Assembly (NCBI GenBank): GCA_963841205.1
Contig: CAWJCH010000002.1
Coordinates: forward strand, 186,001 to 250,000
Origin: CAWAWP01 sp963841205
Lineage (GTDB): Bacteria > Chloroflexota > Ktedonobacteria > Ktedonobacterales > JADMIN01
Length of the DNA stretch: 64,000 nucleotides
Direction: 5' to 3'
The notes beneath the pieces are model-generated. The model ran no database searches and was not told where the DNA came from. It was given only the letters and a program-made list of their open reading frames with translations. This document shows, piece after piece, positions 1-8,519 of this stretch. The position numbers and the translations under genes were made by a program. How positions within the stretch are numbered: the stretch's first letter is position 1; the number at the start of each line of letters is the position of its first letter.

Positions 1-410
1 AGCGCGACGAAGGAGCGGATGTGCCCGATGACGTGCGATATTAGGATGGCTTTGCCGCCGTGCCGCGACAGGAAGCGCCGTGCGAGGCGCACCCGCCCCG
101 CGATCCGCAGCCGCCGACCAAGCCAACTGTCGCTCCAGCGCGCCAGGAAGCCCAAGAGCAAGAACCGCCCGACGAGATAGTCTGCGTGGTAGCCGAGCAC
201 GGTGCCAATCCATGCGAAGACGATCACCCAGACGATATTGAGGACGCCCTGCTGAGCATAGAACGCGCCGAGCAGCGCCAACGTGCCGCCCGGCAGCACG
301 AGACCGAGCAAGGCGGTATTCTCAAAAAGCGAGCCCAGGAAGACGATCAGGTAGCCCCACTGCTCGTAGAGCCCCTCAAGGGCATCCAGCCAGGCGTCGA
401 TATTGAACAT
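1..410 (-). CDS. DedA family membrane protein (C-terminus cut by window edge)
   Basis: This encodes an integral membrane protein of the DedA/SNARE-associated (VTT) family, whose members are linked to lipid flipping and membrane homeostasis. The visible N-terminal 136 residues begin MFNIDAWLDALEG and contain a hydrophobic segment with ENTALLGLVLPGG, matching the family E-x(n)-PGG/PGE re-entrant loop. They also contain GTVLGYHADYLVGRF, the second conserved Gly/Tyr segment, followed by a basic helix and SRHGGKAILISHVIGHIRSF. The start is the ATG at 410, with AGAGG about 10 bases upstream. It lies 48 bases after the TerC-like gene on the same strand, so co-transcription is likely. The stop lies outside the window. 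Confidence 0.85.
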   Translation of the reverse strand, partial: MFNIDAWLDALEGLYEQWGYLIVFLGSLFENTALLGLVLPGGTLALLGAFYAQQGVLNIVWVIVFAWIGTVLGYHADYLVGRFLLLGFLARWSDSWLGRRLRIAGRVRLARRFLSRHGGKAILISHVIGHIRSFVA

Positions 411-458
411 GTTCGGGCGTCCTCTTCATGGGGCCGCGAAAGTGCCACTGGCAGCGCG

Positions 459-1169
459 TTAGGAGGTCACGCGGCTTTGTTGCTCACGCAGGCGCAGCGC
501 GACATCGAAGGCGAGCACGATGCCGACGCCGACGACCGGCGCGATGTATTCGATGTAGGGCACGGTGTCGAGGATGGGGCCGAGGCGCTGGTCGTGGAGC
601 ACCATTCCCGCGCCGGTCCACCCGAGGACGAGCGCGGCGACATCGAGCAGCCAGGGCAGTCGCTTGATCAGCGTGGCGACCACGGCGCTCCCGGCGAGGA
701 CGACGGCGATGCTCAAGAGCAGTCCGAAGGCCAGCACAGGGATGTTGCCATGCGATAGCGCGCCGATCGCCAGGACGTTGTCGAGGCTCATGGTGACGTC
801 GGCGACGAGGATGGTGAGCAGCGCGGCGATGAAGCCGCGGCTACGGTTGCTTGCGGCGCTGGCGCTTTCGTCGTCGGCCTTGTGGCCCTCGCCCGCGTGG
901 GAGTCGCGACCCAGCAGCAGGCGGATGGCGATGTAGATCAGCGCGACGCCACCGATCGCCTGCAAGAGCGGAAGTTGCAATAGGTAGGCGGCGGCGGCAG
1001 CGAAAATGATACGTAGGAGGATCGCGCCCGCGCCACCGGCGAGGATGGCGTAGCTGCGCTGGCGTCGCGGCAAACCGGAGGCGGCGGCGCCGATGACCAG
1101 GGCATTGTCGCCACTGAGCACCAGATCGACGAGCACGATGCCGCCGACAGCGCCTAGGAAGTCTAGCAT
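459..1169 (-). CDS. TerC/YjbE family integral membrane protein
   Basis: This 236-residue polytopic membrane protein belongs to the TerC family, whose members export metal ions, notably manganese, or support tellurite resistance. Family signs are two repeated acidic motifs, LVLSGDNALVIG near residue 20 and VTMSLDNVLAIGALSHG near residue 125, inside hydrophobic helices. A charged cytoplasmic loop around residues 86-110 separates the halves. The start is the ATG at 1169, where TGAGGAG sits 5 to 7 bases upstream; a longer upstream reading frame lacks conserved sequence. It probably heads an operon with the DedA gene. I could not recognise a manganese riboswitch in its leader. Confidence 0.9.
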   Translation of the reverse strand: MLDFLGAVGGIVLVDLVLSGDNALVIGAAASGLPRRQRSYAILAGGAGAILLRIIFAAAAAYLLQLPLLQAIGGVALIYIAIRLLLGRDSHAGEGHKADDESASAASNRSRGFIAALLTILVADVTMSLDNVLAIGALSHGNIPVLAFGLLLSIAVVLAGSAVVATLIKRLPWLLDVAALVLGWTGAGMVLHDQRLGPILDTVPYIEYIAPVVGVGIVLAFDVALRLREQQSRVTS

Positions 1170-1714
1170 TGTTCTCCTCAGTCTCTGGGGTACCGGTGGA
1201 CGCCTCGCGCGAGACGTCGCTCTGCTTGGGTTGCAGGGGATATGCCAAGCCCGGCTCCCGAAGCATTTCCGCTTCCTTCCGCTTTTGCATTTTCTTCGCA
1301 CGTTCGAGGGGGAAATCAAGGCAATTCGCCGGCGAAGATGGCCCCCAGGGGCGGAAAGCGGAAGTCGGTTGCGTACTCCTGAAGGGGGAAGAGAAACGCT
1401 GAATTCGCTGAATTCAAGGAGAGGGGAACCGCCTCGCGGAGGGATGGGCGGACGGGGAAATCCGCGTCGGCGGTGTGCTCCTGATTCGAGGAGATCTGGC
1501 GGTGTTCGCAGGCTTGCCAGCCTGAAGGCCGCGGCGCATCCAGGGCACGGACCGACCTTGGCCACGACAACGAACCAGAACAATCCAGTATGACGGGGAC
1601 GAAGCACTACGGGTAGGCGGCTACGTGGGAGAGGCCACGAAACGCCGATCGATTGAACATTATTTCTATGGTGAGTATAGCATGACGGCGATGAGGCCGC
1701 AAGGGGTACGCGGC
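1170..1714. other. Intergenic leader with repeated GCGGAA motifs
   Basis: No gene was recognised in these 545 bases between the histidine kinase stop and the TerC start. The stretch holds a sequence at 1265-1295 (minus strand reads TGCAAAAGCGGAAGGAAGCG) and GCGGAAAGCGGAAG at 1351-1364 on the plus strand. The motif GAATTC appears twice at 1401-1416, ending in GAATTCAAGGAGA. Closely similar wording recurs near 45512-45580. Its role is unknown; a promoter for terC should lie somewhere here. Confidence 0.4.
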
Positions 1715-2974
1715 CTAGCTCGCGAGGGGCAGGGTGAAGTCGAAGGTCGACCCTTTGCCGGGTATGCTCTCCAGGCCCACGCGACCGCCGTGGCGCTCGA
1801 TGATGCCGCGGCAGATGTAGAGACCGAGGCCGAGGCCCGCGCCGGACCCGCTCTGCTGCTTGACCCCAGGCACGCGGTGGAAACGCTCCCAAACGTGCTG
1901 CTGCTGCTCGCGCGTCAGGCCGGCGCCGCGATCGTGCACGGCGACGCGCGCCTCGTGCTCCTTGACGCGCAGCGAGACGGCGACCGGTGCGTCGGGCGCC
2001 GAGTATTTGAGCGCGTTGGTGAGATAGTTGGTGACGACTTGCTCAATGCGCTGGGCATCCACGCTGACCGGCGCCTCGCCTTCGGGCACATCGAGGTCGA
2101 TGACGCGCTCCGGCCAGGCGAGCCGCAGGGTGGTCGTCGCGTCGCGCACGATGGTGGCCAGATCGCAGCGTTCGACGTGAAACTCTAGCTTGCCCGTGCG
2201 AACGCGCGTGACGTCGAGGAGATCGCCCACCAGCCGGTTCTGCGCGTCGACCTGATGCTTTGCGGTATCCAGCAGCTCGGCGACGGACGCGATCTGATCA
2301 CGCAGCTCGGCAGTCGAGATTTGGTCGCGCTTGGCGAGGCGTTGCAGCCGCCGCTCGGAGAGTTGGAGCGCCATCTTGAGGCTGGTCAGCGGCGTGCGCA
2401 GCTCGTGGCCAGCGATGCTGAGGAACTCGTCGGTGCGGGCGTTGGTCTCGCGAAGCGCCAACTCGCGCGCCTGCGATCTGGCGTAGGCCCGCACGGCTCT
2501 GCGTCGCGCGCGTTCGGTACCGCTGGAGACGACGCTGGTAATGCCGCCGACGGCAAGCACGAGGGCGATCTCGAGGACGTCGCCGGCGTGCTGCATGCCG
2601 CCGTTCGGGGTGTGCGGCAGCACGACGACTTCTAATAAGATGGTGCCGACCAGCGTCGCCACCAGGCTGGGTCCCGCGCCCCAGGTCAGCGCGGCCATCG
2701 CCACCACCAGGATAATCAGCGCCTCGGGGAACGAGAAGGTGGGGAAGGCGCGTACGAAGCCTAGCGTGACCAACGTGGCGACCACTTGGGACCCGATGGC
2801 GAGCCCGTAGCTCGCGGCGGGACGGCTCCAGCCCGCGGGCAGCCAGTCTGGCACGAAGGTGTTCTCGACGAACCAGCGGCGGAGGGAGCGGGGAGGCTGT
2901 GACGGGCGAGCCGTGGATGGCGCGACCGCCCCGCGCGTCGTCGTCACCATCAAGCGTCTCGTTTGTGTCTGCAT
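1715..2974 (-). CDS. Membrane sensor histidine kinase (orphan)
   Basis: This 419-residue histidine kinase has about four hydrophobic segments between residues 53 and 152, resembling a DUF4118/KdpD-type membrane domain. A short coiled linker leads to a HisKA domain with the phosphoacceptor motif SIAGHELRTPLTSLK (His190). The HATPase domain shows the N box VTNYLTNALKYS, the G1 box DRGAGL and the G2 box GAGLGLGLY near the C-terminus. The start is the ATG at 2974, directly behind AAGGAGGT. No response regulator is adjacent, so its partner must be elsewhere. The input signal is not evident. Confidence 0.93.
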   Translation of the reverse strand: MQTQTRRLMVTTTRGAVAPSTARPSQPPRSLRRWFVENTFVPDWLPAGWSRPAASYGLAIGSQVVATLVTLGFVRAFPTFSFPEALIILVVAMAALTWGAGPSLVATLVGTILLEVVVLPHTPNGGMQHAGDVLEIALVLAVGGITSVVSSGTERARRRAVRAYARSQARELALRETNARTDEFLSIAGHELRTPLTSLKMALQLSERRLQRLAKRDQISTAELRDQIASVAELLDTAKHQVDAQNRLVGDLLDVTRVRTGKLEFHVERCDLATIVRDATTTLRLAWPERVIDLDVPEGEAPVSVDAQRIEQVVTNYLTNALKYSAPDAPVAVSLRVKEHEARVAVHDRGAGLTREQQQHVWERFHRVPGVKQQSGSGAGLGLGLYICRGIIERHGGRVGLESIPGKGSTFDFTLPLAS

Positions 2975-3214
2975 CACGAGACCTCCTTGCTTCCTACCCT
3001 CGCGCCCGCCGATAAGCGCACAAGCATTGTGGGGGCATTGTCGCACCTGAGCGTGCCGGACGTACACAACGGAGCAGCGCATAGGACTAGAGTGTTGACC
3101 GAGGTGCAGCCGATTTTACGGTGGTGGATTGCAGCGACGGCGGCGCGCATTTCGGCGTTGACGCACGGAGCTGCATGCCGCTAGAGCGAGAGACGTCGTG
3201 CATGGCCGGAGGGA

Positions 3215-3243
3215 TTGACATACTCGTAATATATCACTATGCT
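3215..3243 (+). promoter_or_regulatory. Sigma-70-type promoter of the padR-like gene
   Basis: A perfect -35 TTGACA at 3215-3220 is followed, after 17 bases, by TATGCT at 3238-3243 (4 of 6 to TATAAT). It lies about 63 bases upstream of the PadR-type start codon. This is one of the best promoter matches in the window. Confidence 0.65.
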
Positions 3244-3255
3244 ATAGCGCAGTGA
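3234..3255. promoter_or_regulatory. 22-base near-perfect palindrome, candidate PadR operator
   Basis: TCACT and AGTGA arms flank the perfect central palindrome GCTATAGC; 18 of 22 positions are symmetric. It overlaps the -10 element of the promoter at 3215-3243. That is the geometry expected for autorepression by the PadR-type regulator encoded just downstream. Confidence 0.6.
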
Positions 3256-3305
3256 CATGTCTCGGTGATGCATGTTGAGGCGTCTTGTGGCCGGAGTGGT
3301 GGGCT

Positions 3306-3911
3306 ATGTACGAGCTGATCATCCTGGGGTTCCTGATGCGCAAGCCGACGCACGGCTACGTGATCGCCAAGATCATCAACGACATGATCGGCCCCTACGC
3401 CAAGTTCAGCAGCGGGCGGCTCTATCCGCTGCTCGCCAAGCTCGAGGCCGACGGGCTGATCGTCGCCACCGAGACCGCGCCGGAGAGCGGCGACCGCCGC
3501 CAGCATCCCTACGCGATCACGGAGGCGGGGCGAGTTCGCTTCCATGCGCTGATGCTCGACACGACCTCCAACCCCGGCGACTACCAGCGCATCTTCTGGT
3601 ACAAGCTGCCGCAACTGCACACGCTGGCGGCCTCCGAGCGCATCTACCTGTTCGACCACTACCTCAACTTCTGCCAGACGCACATCTTCCACCTCACCGG
3701 CGAGATGGAGGAGCTCGAACACAACGCCCTCGCCTGGGGATACATGAACGCCGACGAGCTTGACGGGACGCTGCGCGCGATGGATCACATGCGCAATCAG
3801 TGGCGCTTGGAGTTCGAGCACGCCCGAGATTGGCGAGCGCGCGAGGTGGCGAGGATCGAGACGGAGGCGACCGGCGATGGCGGCGGAGCCGCGATGACCG
3901 CGAAGACATAG
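3306..3911 (+). CDS. PadR family transcriptional regulator
   Basis: This 201-residue regulator has an N-terminal winged helix: YELIILGFLMRKPTHGYVI, then FSSGRLYPLLAKLEADGLI, with the wing near RRQHPYAITEAGR. The long C-terminal helical region fits the PadR Vir C-like dimerisation arm. The start is the ATG at 3306, which gives the canonical PadR N-terminus; GGAG lies about 9 bases upstream. PadR proteins repress adjacent exporter genes and release DNA when a phenolic or drug ligand binds. The downstream neighbour is a 14-TM drug exporter, and a palindrome overlaps the promoter upstream, so this is probably a drug- or stress-inducible efflux unit. Confidence 0.9.
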   Translation: MYELIILGFLMRKPTHGYVIAKIINDMIGPYAKFSSGRLYPLLAKLEADGLIVATETAPESGDRRQHPYAITEAGRVRFHALMLDTTSNPGDYQRIFWYKLPQLHTLAASERIYLFDHYLNFCQTHIFHLTGEMEELEHNALAWGYMNADELDGTLRAMDHMRNQWRLEFEHARDWRAREVARIETEATGDGGGAAMTAKT

Positions 3912-3928
3912 TGGACGTCGCGGTCCAC
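3911..3928 (+). promoter_or_regulatory. Short hairpin between padR-like gene and exporter
   Basis: GTGGAC, a 6-base loop and GTCCAC form a perfect 6-bp stem starting at the stop codon of the regulator. It could be a weak terminator or an mRNA processing site that separates regulator and exporter expression. Confidence 0.35.
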
Positions 3929-3987
3929 ATGGTTGCCCCGCCGAGTCGGGATGGTTCTGAAACGATTCATTATGAGGAGTTCTCGAG

Positions 3988-5841
3988 ATGACCTCGTCGA
4001 ATCCGGCTCCCGCGGGAGCCACCCAGCCCGGCGCGTGGGGCGCGGGCGCGCCGACCGAGCGCAAGCTGCAAGGCATCGCGCTCTATAGCGTGCTCACCGC
4101 GCTGATGCTCACGCTGCTGCTCGAAGCGCTCGACCAGACGGTGGTGGGCACGGCGCTGCCGAAGATCATCGCCGAGCTGAACGGCTTCAGTCTGTATACT
4201 TGGGTGGCGACGGCGTACCTGATCGCCTCAGCGCTCGTCATCCCGATCGTCGGCAAGCTCTCGGATCAGTTCGGTCGCAAAGGGTTCTTCATCGTCGGCG
4301 TGGTGATCTTCCTGCTGGGGTCGGCGCTCTCCGGCGCGGCGCAGACGATCCAGGCGCTGATCGCATTCCGCGCGCTGCAAGGGCTGGGCGCGGGCATCGG
4401 CATCTCGCTGGTCTTCACCGTCGTTGGCGACATCTTCCCACCCGCCGAGCGCGCCAAGTGGCAGGGCATCTTCGGCGCCGTCTACGGCATCTCCAGCGTC
4501 TTCGGTCCCACGCTCGGCGGCTTCCTCAGCGACCACGGCCCGCTGGTCGGCGCGTTCATCACCGATCAGTCGCGCTGGCGTTGGGTCTTCTACGTTAACA
4601 TCCCCATCGGCCTGATCGCGCTGGCCGCGCTGATCGTCTACCTGCCGACCAACCTCTCCGCGCGCACCTCGCAGTATCGCGGATGGGCGGCGGTCCGGCG
4701 CATCGATTTCGCCGGCGCGGTGGTGGCCTCCGCCGCGACGATCAGCCTGCTGCTCGGCCTGACCTGGGGTGGGCAGGATTACCCGTGGGGCTCGAAGCAC
4801 GTGATCGGCGCGCTCGCCGTCGCAGCGGCGCTTTTCGTGGCGTTCTATTTCGTCGAGCGCCGCGCCGTCGAGCCGGTGCTGCCGTTCAGCCTCTTCAAGA
4901 ATCGCGTCTTCACCTCGGTCTGCCTGCTCTCGCTGGGCGTCGGCGCGACGATCCTCTCGCTGGCGATCTACCTACCGCTCTTCATGCAGGGCGTGCTGGG
5001 CGAGTCGGCCACCAACTCCGGCGAGGTGATCACTCCGCTGACGGTGAGCATCGTGATCGGCTCGGTCGCGAGCGGCTTCCTCGTCGCCCGCAGCGGGCGC
5101 TACCAATGGCTGACGATCATCGGCGCGGCGCTGATCACCATCGGCACGTTCCTGCTCTCGCGCATGAACGGCGCGACGGCGATCCCGAGGGCGGCGATCT
5201 TCATGGTGCTGGCCGGCCTCGGCTTGGGCATGTTCTTCTCGATCTTGACGCTGGCGGTGCAGAACTCGATCCCGCGCACGATGATGGGCGTCGGCACCGG
5301 CGCGACGCGGTACCTGCAGCAGGCGGGGAGCACGCTCGGGCTGGCCGTCGTCGGCACGGTGGTCAACAACACGATCTCCAGCAACATCGTGCTGCCGGCG
5401 GGGGCGCAGCAGCTCACGCCCGCGGGGCTGGCGGCGGCGACGAACCCGCAGGTGCTCTCCAGCCCGGACTCGCAGGCGGCGCTGATCACCCAGGCGCAGC
5501 ACTACGCGGCGCAGGCGGCGGTGGCGGCGGCACAGGCGAAGGGGCAGATCCCGGCGAGCGGCCCGCAGCATGACGCGGCGGTGGCGGCGATCACCAAGGC
5601 GGCGGAGGCGCAAGCGACGCAGTTGGTGGAGAAGGTCCTCGACGCGCTGCGCCAGTCGCTCGGCATCGGCATCGCGCACGGCCTCTTCGTGGTAGTGCTC
5701 GTCGGGCTGGGCATGCTGGTGACGACGTTCTTCCTGAAGGACGTGCCGCTCGCCAAGAGCTTCTCCGAGCACAACGCCCGCGCAGCCGCGACGCACCCCG
5801 GCGCACCGACCGACCAGAGCGCGGTGCAGGTCGGCGGGTAG
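3988..5841 (+). CDS. DHA2 family 14-TM drug:H+ antiporter (EmrB/QacA type MFS)
   Basis: This 617-residue major facilitator exporter shows the DHA2 motif LDQTVVGTALPKI in TM1, motif A GKLSDQFGRKGFF in the TM2-3 loop and the motif C-like stretch GISSVFGPTLGG. About 14 hydrophobic segments are visible. A 70 to 80 residue Ala/Gln-rich insertion (about residues 468-545) precedes the last helix, a common place for a large loop in this group. GAGGAG precedes the ATG. Located 76 bases after the PadR-type regulator, it is the likely target of that repressor. The substrate cannot be read from sequence; hydrophobic drugs or toxic phenolics are typical. Confidence 0.92.
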   Translation: MTSSNPAPAGATQPGAWGAGAPTERKLQGIALYSVLTALMLTLLLEALDQTVVGTALPKIIAELNGFSLYTWVATAYLIASALVIPIVGKLSDQFGRKGFFIVGVVIFLLGSALSGAAQTIQALIAFRALQGLGAGIGISLVFTVVGDIFPPAERAKWQGIFGAVYGISSVFGPTLGGFLSDHGPLVGAFITDQSRWRWVFYVNIPIGLIALAALIVYLPTNLSARTSQYRGWAAVRRIDFAGAVVASAATISLLLGLTWGGQDYPWGSKHVIGALAVAAALFVAFYFVERRAVEPVLPFSLFKNRVFTSVCLLSLGVGATILSLAIYLPLFMQGVLGESATNSGEVITPLTVSIVIGSVASGFLVARSGRYQWLTIIGAALITIGTFLLSRMNGATAIPRAAIFMVLAGLGLGMFFSILTLAVQNSIPRTMMGVGTGATRYLQQAGSTLGLAVVGTVVNNTISSNIVLPAGAQQLTPAGLAAATNPQVLSSPDSQAALITQAQHYAAQAAVAAAQAKGQIPASGPQHDAAVAAITKAAEAQATQLVEKVLDALRQSLGIGIAHGLFVVVLVGLGMLVTTFFLKDVPLAKSFSEHNARAAATHPGAPTDQSAVQVGG

Positions 5842-5859
5842 CGTTCCCGCACGTTGCCC

Positions 5860-5888
5860 TTTCACGTCAATAGCGGCCCTCGTATACT
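5860..5888 (+). promoter_or_regulatory. Possible promoter for the DUF2199 gene
   Basis: TATACT at 5883-5888 is a good -10 element, but the -35 at 17-base spacing (TTTCAC) is only a partial match. It sits within an 8-bp stem-loop at 5872-5900 (AGCGGCCC / GGGCCGCT) that could terminate the exporter transcript, though no T-run follows. Confidence 0.35.
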
Positions 5889-5930
5889 GCGGGGGCCGCT
5901 GCTCGTTGTGCTTCGCGATGTGGGGGCACG

Positions 5931-6464
5931 ATGGGGCGTACGGGTGATAGCTTTCAAGGGGATATGCTGGTGAGCTACGTGTGCAGCCGGTGCGGAGAGG
6001 TCCACGAGACTCCGCTCAGCTTCGCCTTCGAGGCGCCGGTCTATTGGTATGGCATTCCCGAAGACGAGCGTGCTCGCCGCGTCGTTCTGGACGAAGAGCT
6101 ATGTGTCATCGATACGAAGTATTTCTTCATCAAGGGACGCATCTGCCTGCCGATACAGGGGCAGCCCGATCCGTTCGTGTGGCTCGTCTGGGTCTCACTC
6201 AGCGAGGCGAGCTTCAGACGAGCAGTGGCCGCGTGGGAGCGACCTGGCCGGGAGTCTGAGCCGCCGTATTTCGGCTGGCTCTCGTCTGAGATTCCGGGCT
6301 ACCCCTCCACCGTCAAACTCAAAACGAACGTCCACACGCGCCCGCTCGGTGAGCGACCCACCATCGAGCTAGAGCCGACCGATCACTCGCTGATGGTGGA
6401 GCAGCGTGATGGCATCTCACTCGACCGCGTCCGCGAGATCGCCGAGCGTGCCTTGCATGCGTGA
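5931..6464 (+). CDS. DUF2199 domain protein
   Basis: This 177-residue protein has a zinc-ribbon-like N-terminus, VCSRCGEVHETPLSF (Cys18, Cys21). WYGIPEDERARR and VIDTKYFFIKGRICLPI follow, then the Trp-rich FVWLVWVSLSEASFRR, the hallmarks of DUF2199. The function of this family is not established. The first ATG (5931) has GGGGG nearby; an internal ATG at 5964 would also keep the whole conserved region. It appears to be a single gene, with deoC following after 118 bases. Confidence 0.75.
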   Translation: MGRTGDSFQGDMLVSYVCSRCGEVHETPLSFAFEAPVYWYGIPEDERARRVVLDEELCVIDTKYFFIKGRICLPIQGQPDPFVWLVWVSLSEASFRRAVAAWERPGRESEPPYFGWLSSEIPGYPSTVKLKTNVHTRPLGERPTIELEPTDHSLMVEQRDGISLDRVREIAERALHA

Positions 6465-6582
6465 CAGGGCGCACGGCAGCTTTGGGCCGATGCGCTACAC
6501 TGGTGACGTTGCGCAGCTGTGCACGAGCGACGCCCGATCACGGTGATGCGCGGTAGCCATCCACAGAAAGCGAACGCACCTG

Positions 6583-7314
6583 ATGAAGCCGCATACGCTG
6601 ACACCGCCGATCACCCTCCCCGCCTCGATCGCCACGCTCTCGTACGAGCAGATCGCCAAGACCATCGACCACTCCCTCCTGCGCCCCGAGCTGACCGACG
6701 CCGAGCTGATCGCCGGCTGCGAGCTGGCGGGCCGCTACCACGTCGCCTCCGTCTGCATCAAGCCGAGCAGCGTGCCGCTGGCCGCGCGGCTGCTGGCCGA
6801 GAGCGACGTGCTGGTGGGCACCGTCGTCGGCTTCCCGCATGGCAGCTCGGCCACGCGCGTGAAGGTCTACGAGGCGCGTCAGGCGCTGGACGACGGCGCC
6901 GCCGAGCTGGACATGGTGATCAACATCGGCTGGCTGCGCTCCGGCGAGGATGCGCGCGTCGAAGACGACATCCGCGCAGTGGTCGCCGAGGCCGCGGGCA
7001 ACGTCATCGTCAAGGTAATCCTGGAGAACGCCTACCTGACGGACGAGGAGAAGGTGCGCGGCTGCAAGCTAGTGGAGGCGGCGGGCGCGGACTTTGTCAA
7101 GACCTCGACCGGCTTCGCCCCCTCCGGCGCCACGCTGGACGATCTGCGCCTGATGCGCGCCTCGGTCTCGCCGCGCATCCAGGTCAAGGCGGCGGGCGGC
7201 GTCCGCTCGCTGGACGCGCTGCTCGAGGTGATCAACACCGGCACGACGCGCGTCGGCGCCACGGCGACCAGCACCATCCTCGACGACTTCCGCCAGCGCA
7301 AGGCCGCGCTCTAG
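6583..7314 (+). CDS. deoC: Deoxyribose-phosphate aldolase
   Basis: DeoC cleaves 2-deoxyribose 5-phosphate to acetaldehyde and glyceraldehyde 3-phosphate in deoxynucleoside catabolism. The 243-residue TIM barrel shows IDHSLLRPE near residue 28, GTVVGFPHG near 79, the acid in ELDMVINIG (Asp110), the Schiff-base lysine in FVKTSTGF (Lys173) and the second active-site lysine in VKAAGGVR (Lys202). Length and motifs match the bacterial family. No other deoxynucleoside catabolic gene is adjacent. The acetaldehyde product could feed aldehyde-oxidising enzymes such as the PaoABC-type complex in this window, but that link is only inference. Confidence 0.96.
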   Translation: MKPHTLTPPITLPASIATLSYEQIAKTIDHSLLRPELTDAELIAGCELAGRYHVASVCIKPSSVPLAARLLAESDVLVGTVVGFPHGSSATRVKVYEARQALDDGAAELDMVINIGWLRSGEDARVEDDIRAVVAEAAGNVIVKVILENAYLTDEEKVRGCKLVEAAGADFVKTSTGFAPSGATLDDLRLMRASVSPRIQVKAAGGVRSLDALLEVINTGTTRVGATATSTILDDFRQRKAAL

Positions 7315-7361
7315 CCAGTCGGCCCCGCGGCACACGGCCCAGGCTCCCCTCGCGCCCGCTC

Positions 7362-7376
7362 CCCCGCGATGCGGGG
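7362..7376 (+). terminator. Possible terminator hairpin after deoC
   Basis: CCCCGC, a 3-base loop and GCGGGG form a short perfect stem about 50 bases after the deoC stop. No T-run follows, so the assignment is weak. Confidence 0.3.
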
Positions 7377-7487
7377 CTGGCGCGGTGTGCTAGCATGGGT
7401 GCTGCTAAGATTGATCGTCACGGCACGAAGTCCGTGTCGCCAGCATCGCGCGCTCCATGCGAAAGCGCGCGGAGGAGGGACGGCGTT

Positions 7488-8258
7488 ATGCAAGCGCCAC
7501 CAGGACCGCAAGCTCCGCAGCAGGTGGGCAATCCCGCCGTGCGTACCGGCCTGCTCTTCGGCGCGGTCCTCGCCGCAGTTGGGCTGGTGAGTGCGCTGAT
7601 CCAGTGGGCCACGGGAGGATACGGCGCATCCTATAGCACGGTGAATGGTATCGCGACGGCGAACACAACATTTTCAGGTCCCGCTGGTCTACTCGGCTGC
7701 CTCGGCTTCCTCATAACCCTTGCGGTGACCTTCTTCGCCGGTGTACGCGCATCCGGGCAGACTGGCAAAGTGGGAACCGGGACAATCGCTGGCCTAATCG
7801 CGGCCCCGCTAGGTGCTGTGATCGGCAGTGTCATCGGCGTCATCGTCATCGTCACAACCGTCGCCCCAAATCTCAATGTCCCTGCAACTAGCACCATTCC
7901 AGCAGATCAATTCAGCACTTTGCTGATCGTCGGCTCGATCGTCGGCTTATTCTTCGGCCTGTTGCTCGACGCCGGCGTCGGCGCGGGACTGGGCGCGCTC
8001 GGCGGCCTCGTCGGCGCGAACAACTATCGCAAGGCCCAGCCCGTCTCGATGTATGCCGGCATGCCGTACGCTGGTCATCCACCTTCGCCCTACGGCGCCC
8101 CCGGCTATCCACCTTCGCCCTACGGCGCCCCCGGCTATCCGCCGCCCCCGCCGTATCCCGGCGCGCCTGGCTACCCCAACGCGCCGCAGGGACCGCAGAG
8201 CCCGTATCCCGCCCCGCCGCAGCCGCCGTACGGCACGCCCCCAGTCGGCCCGCAGTAG
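7488..8258 (+). CDS. Four-TM membrane protein with Pro/Tyr-rich repeat tail
   Basis: This 256-residue protein of unknown function has a short N-terminal arm (MQAPPGPQAPQQ) and about four hydrophobic segments between residues 20 and 180. The C-terminal tail, about 70 residues, is built of PPSPYGAPGY-like repeats. GGAGGAGGG lies 7 bases before the ATG at 7488 and fixes the start. The repeat DNA includes an exact 30-bp tandem duplication bar one base (8076-8135). Such tails are common on bacterial membrane proteins of the DUF4190/DUF5336 type and probably lie in the cytoplasm. A strong hairpin terminator follows. Confidence 0.75.
   Translation: MQAPPGPQAPQQVGNPAVRTGLLFGAVLAAVGLVSALIQWATGGYGASYSTVNGIATANTTFSGPAGLLGCLGFLITLAVTFFAGVRASGQTGKVGTGTIAGLIAAPLGAVIGSVIGVIVIVTTVAPNLNVPATSTIPADQFSTLLIVGSIVGLFFGLLLDAGVGAGLGALGGLVGANNYRKAQPVSMYAGMPYAGHPPSPYGAPGYPPSPYGAPGYPPPPPYPGAPGYPNAPQGPQSPYPAPPQPPYGTPPVGPQ
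8076..8135 (+). repeat. 30-bp tandem repeat encoding PPSPYGAPG units
   Basis: Two adjacent 30-base units differ only in their first base and encode HPPSPYGAPG and YPPSPYGAPG. A looser third unit follows. The repeats are in frame, so copy-number change would lengthen the tail without breaking the protein. Confidence 0.85.
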
Positions 8259-8292
8259 TCCTCCGCACCGCACGGTTCGCACAGTCCATCGA

Positions 8293-8330
8293 AGCCCCCA
8301 CTGAGGCATGAACCTCAGCGGGGGCTTTCT
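8293..8330 (+). terminator. Rho-independent terminator
   Basis: A 14-bp stem with a single A-C mismatch (8293-8306 pairing with 8313-8326), a 6-base loop CATGAA and a short T-rich tail TTCTTC form a classical intrinsic terminator. It ends the membrane-protein transcript. Confidence 0.8.
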
Positions 8331-8519
8331 TCGTGTGAAAAGCCTCAGCAGACTATCAGGCCGCGCTCAGACCGATTCAGCCCCCATTCAGCCTTGGCAT
8401 CTACCATGCGTGTACCGGCACACCATTCCTCCGAGTACCCTTGGGGTCGTGGGCCGGCAAGGAGGCGCGAGATGCGCGTACATCCTCGACCGAGGCGGGG
8501 GTAGAGAAGAGGTTAGCTC

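Noticed and set aside
1170..1420. Possible yybP-ykoY (manganese) riboswitch before the TerC gene
   Set aside because: TerC-type genes often have one, but I could not find the conserved junction motifs in the leader on the minus strand; a covariance-model search would settle it.
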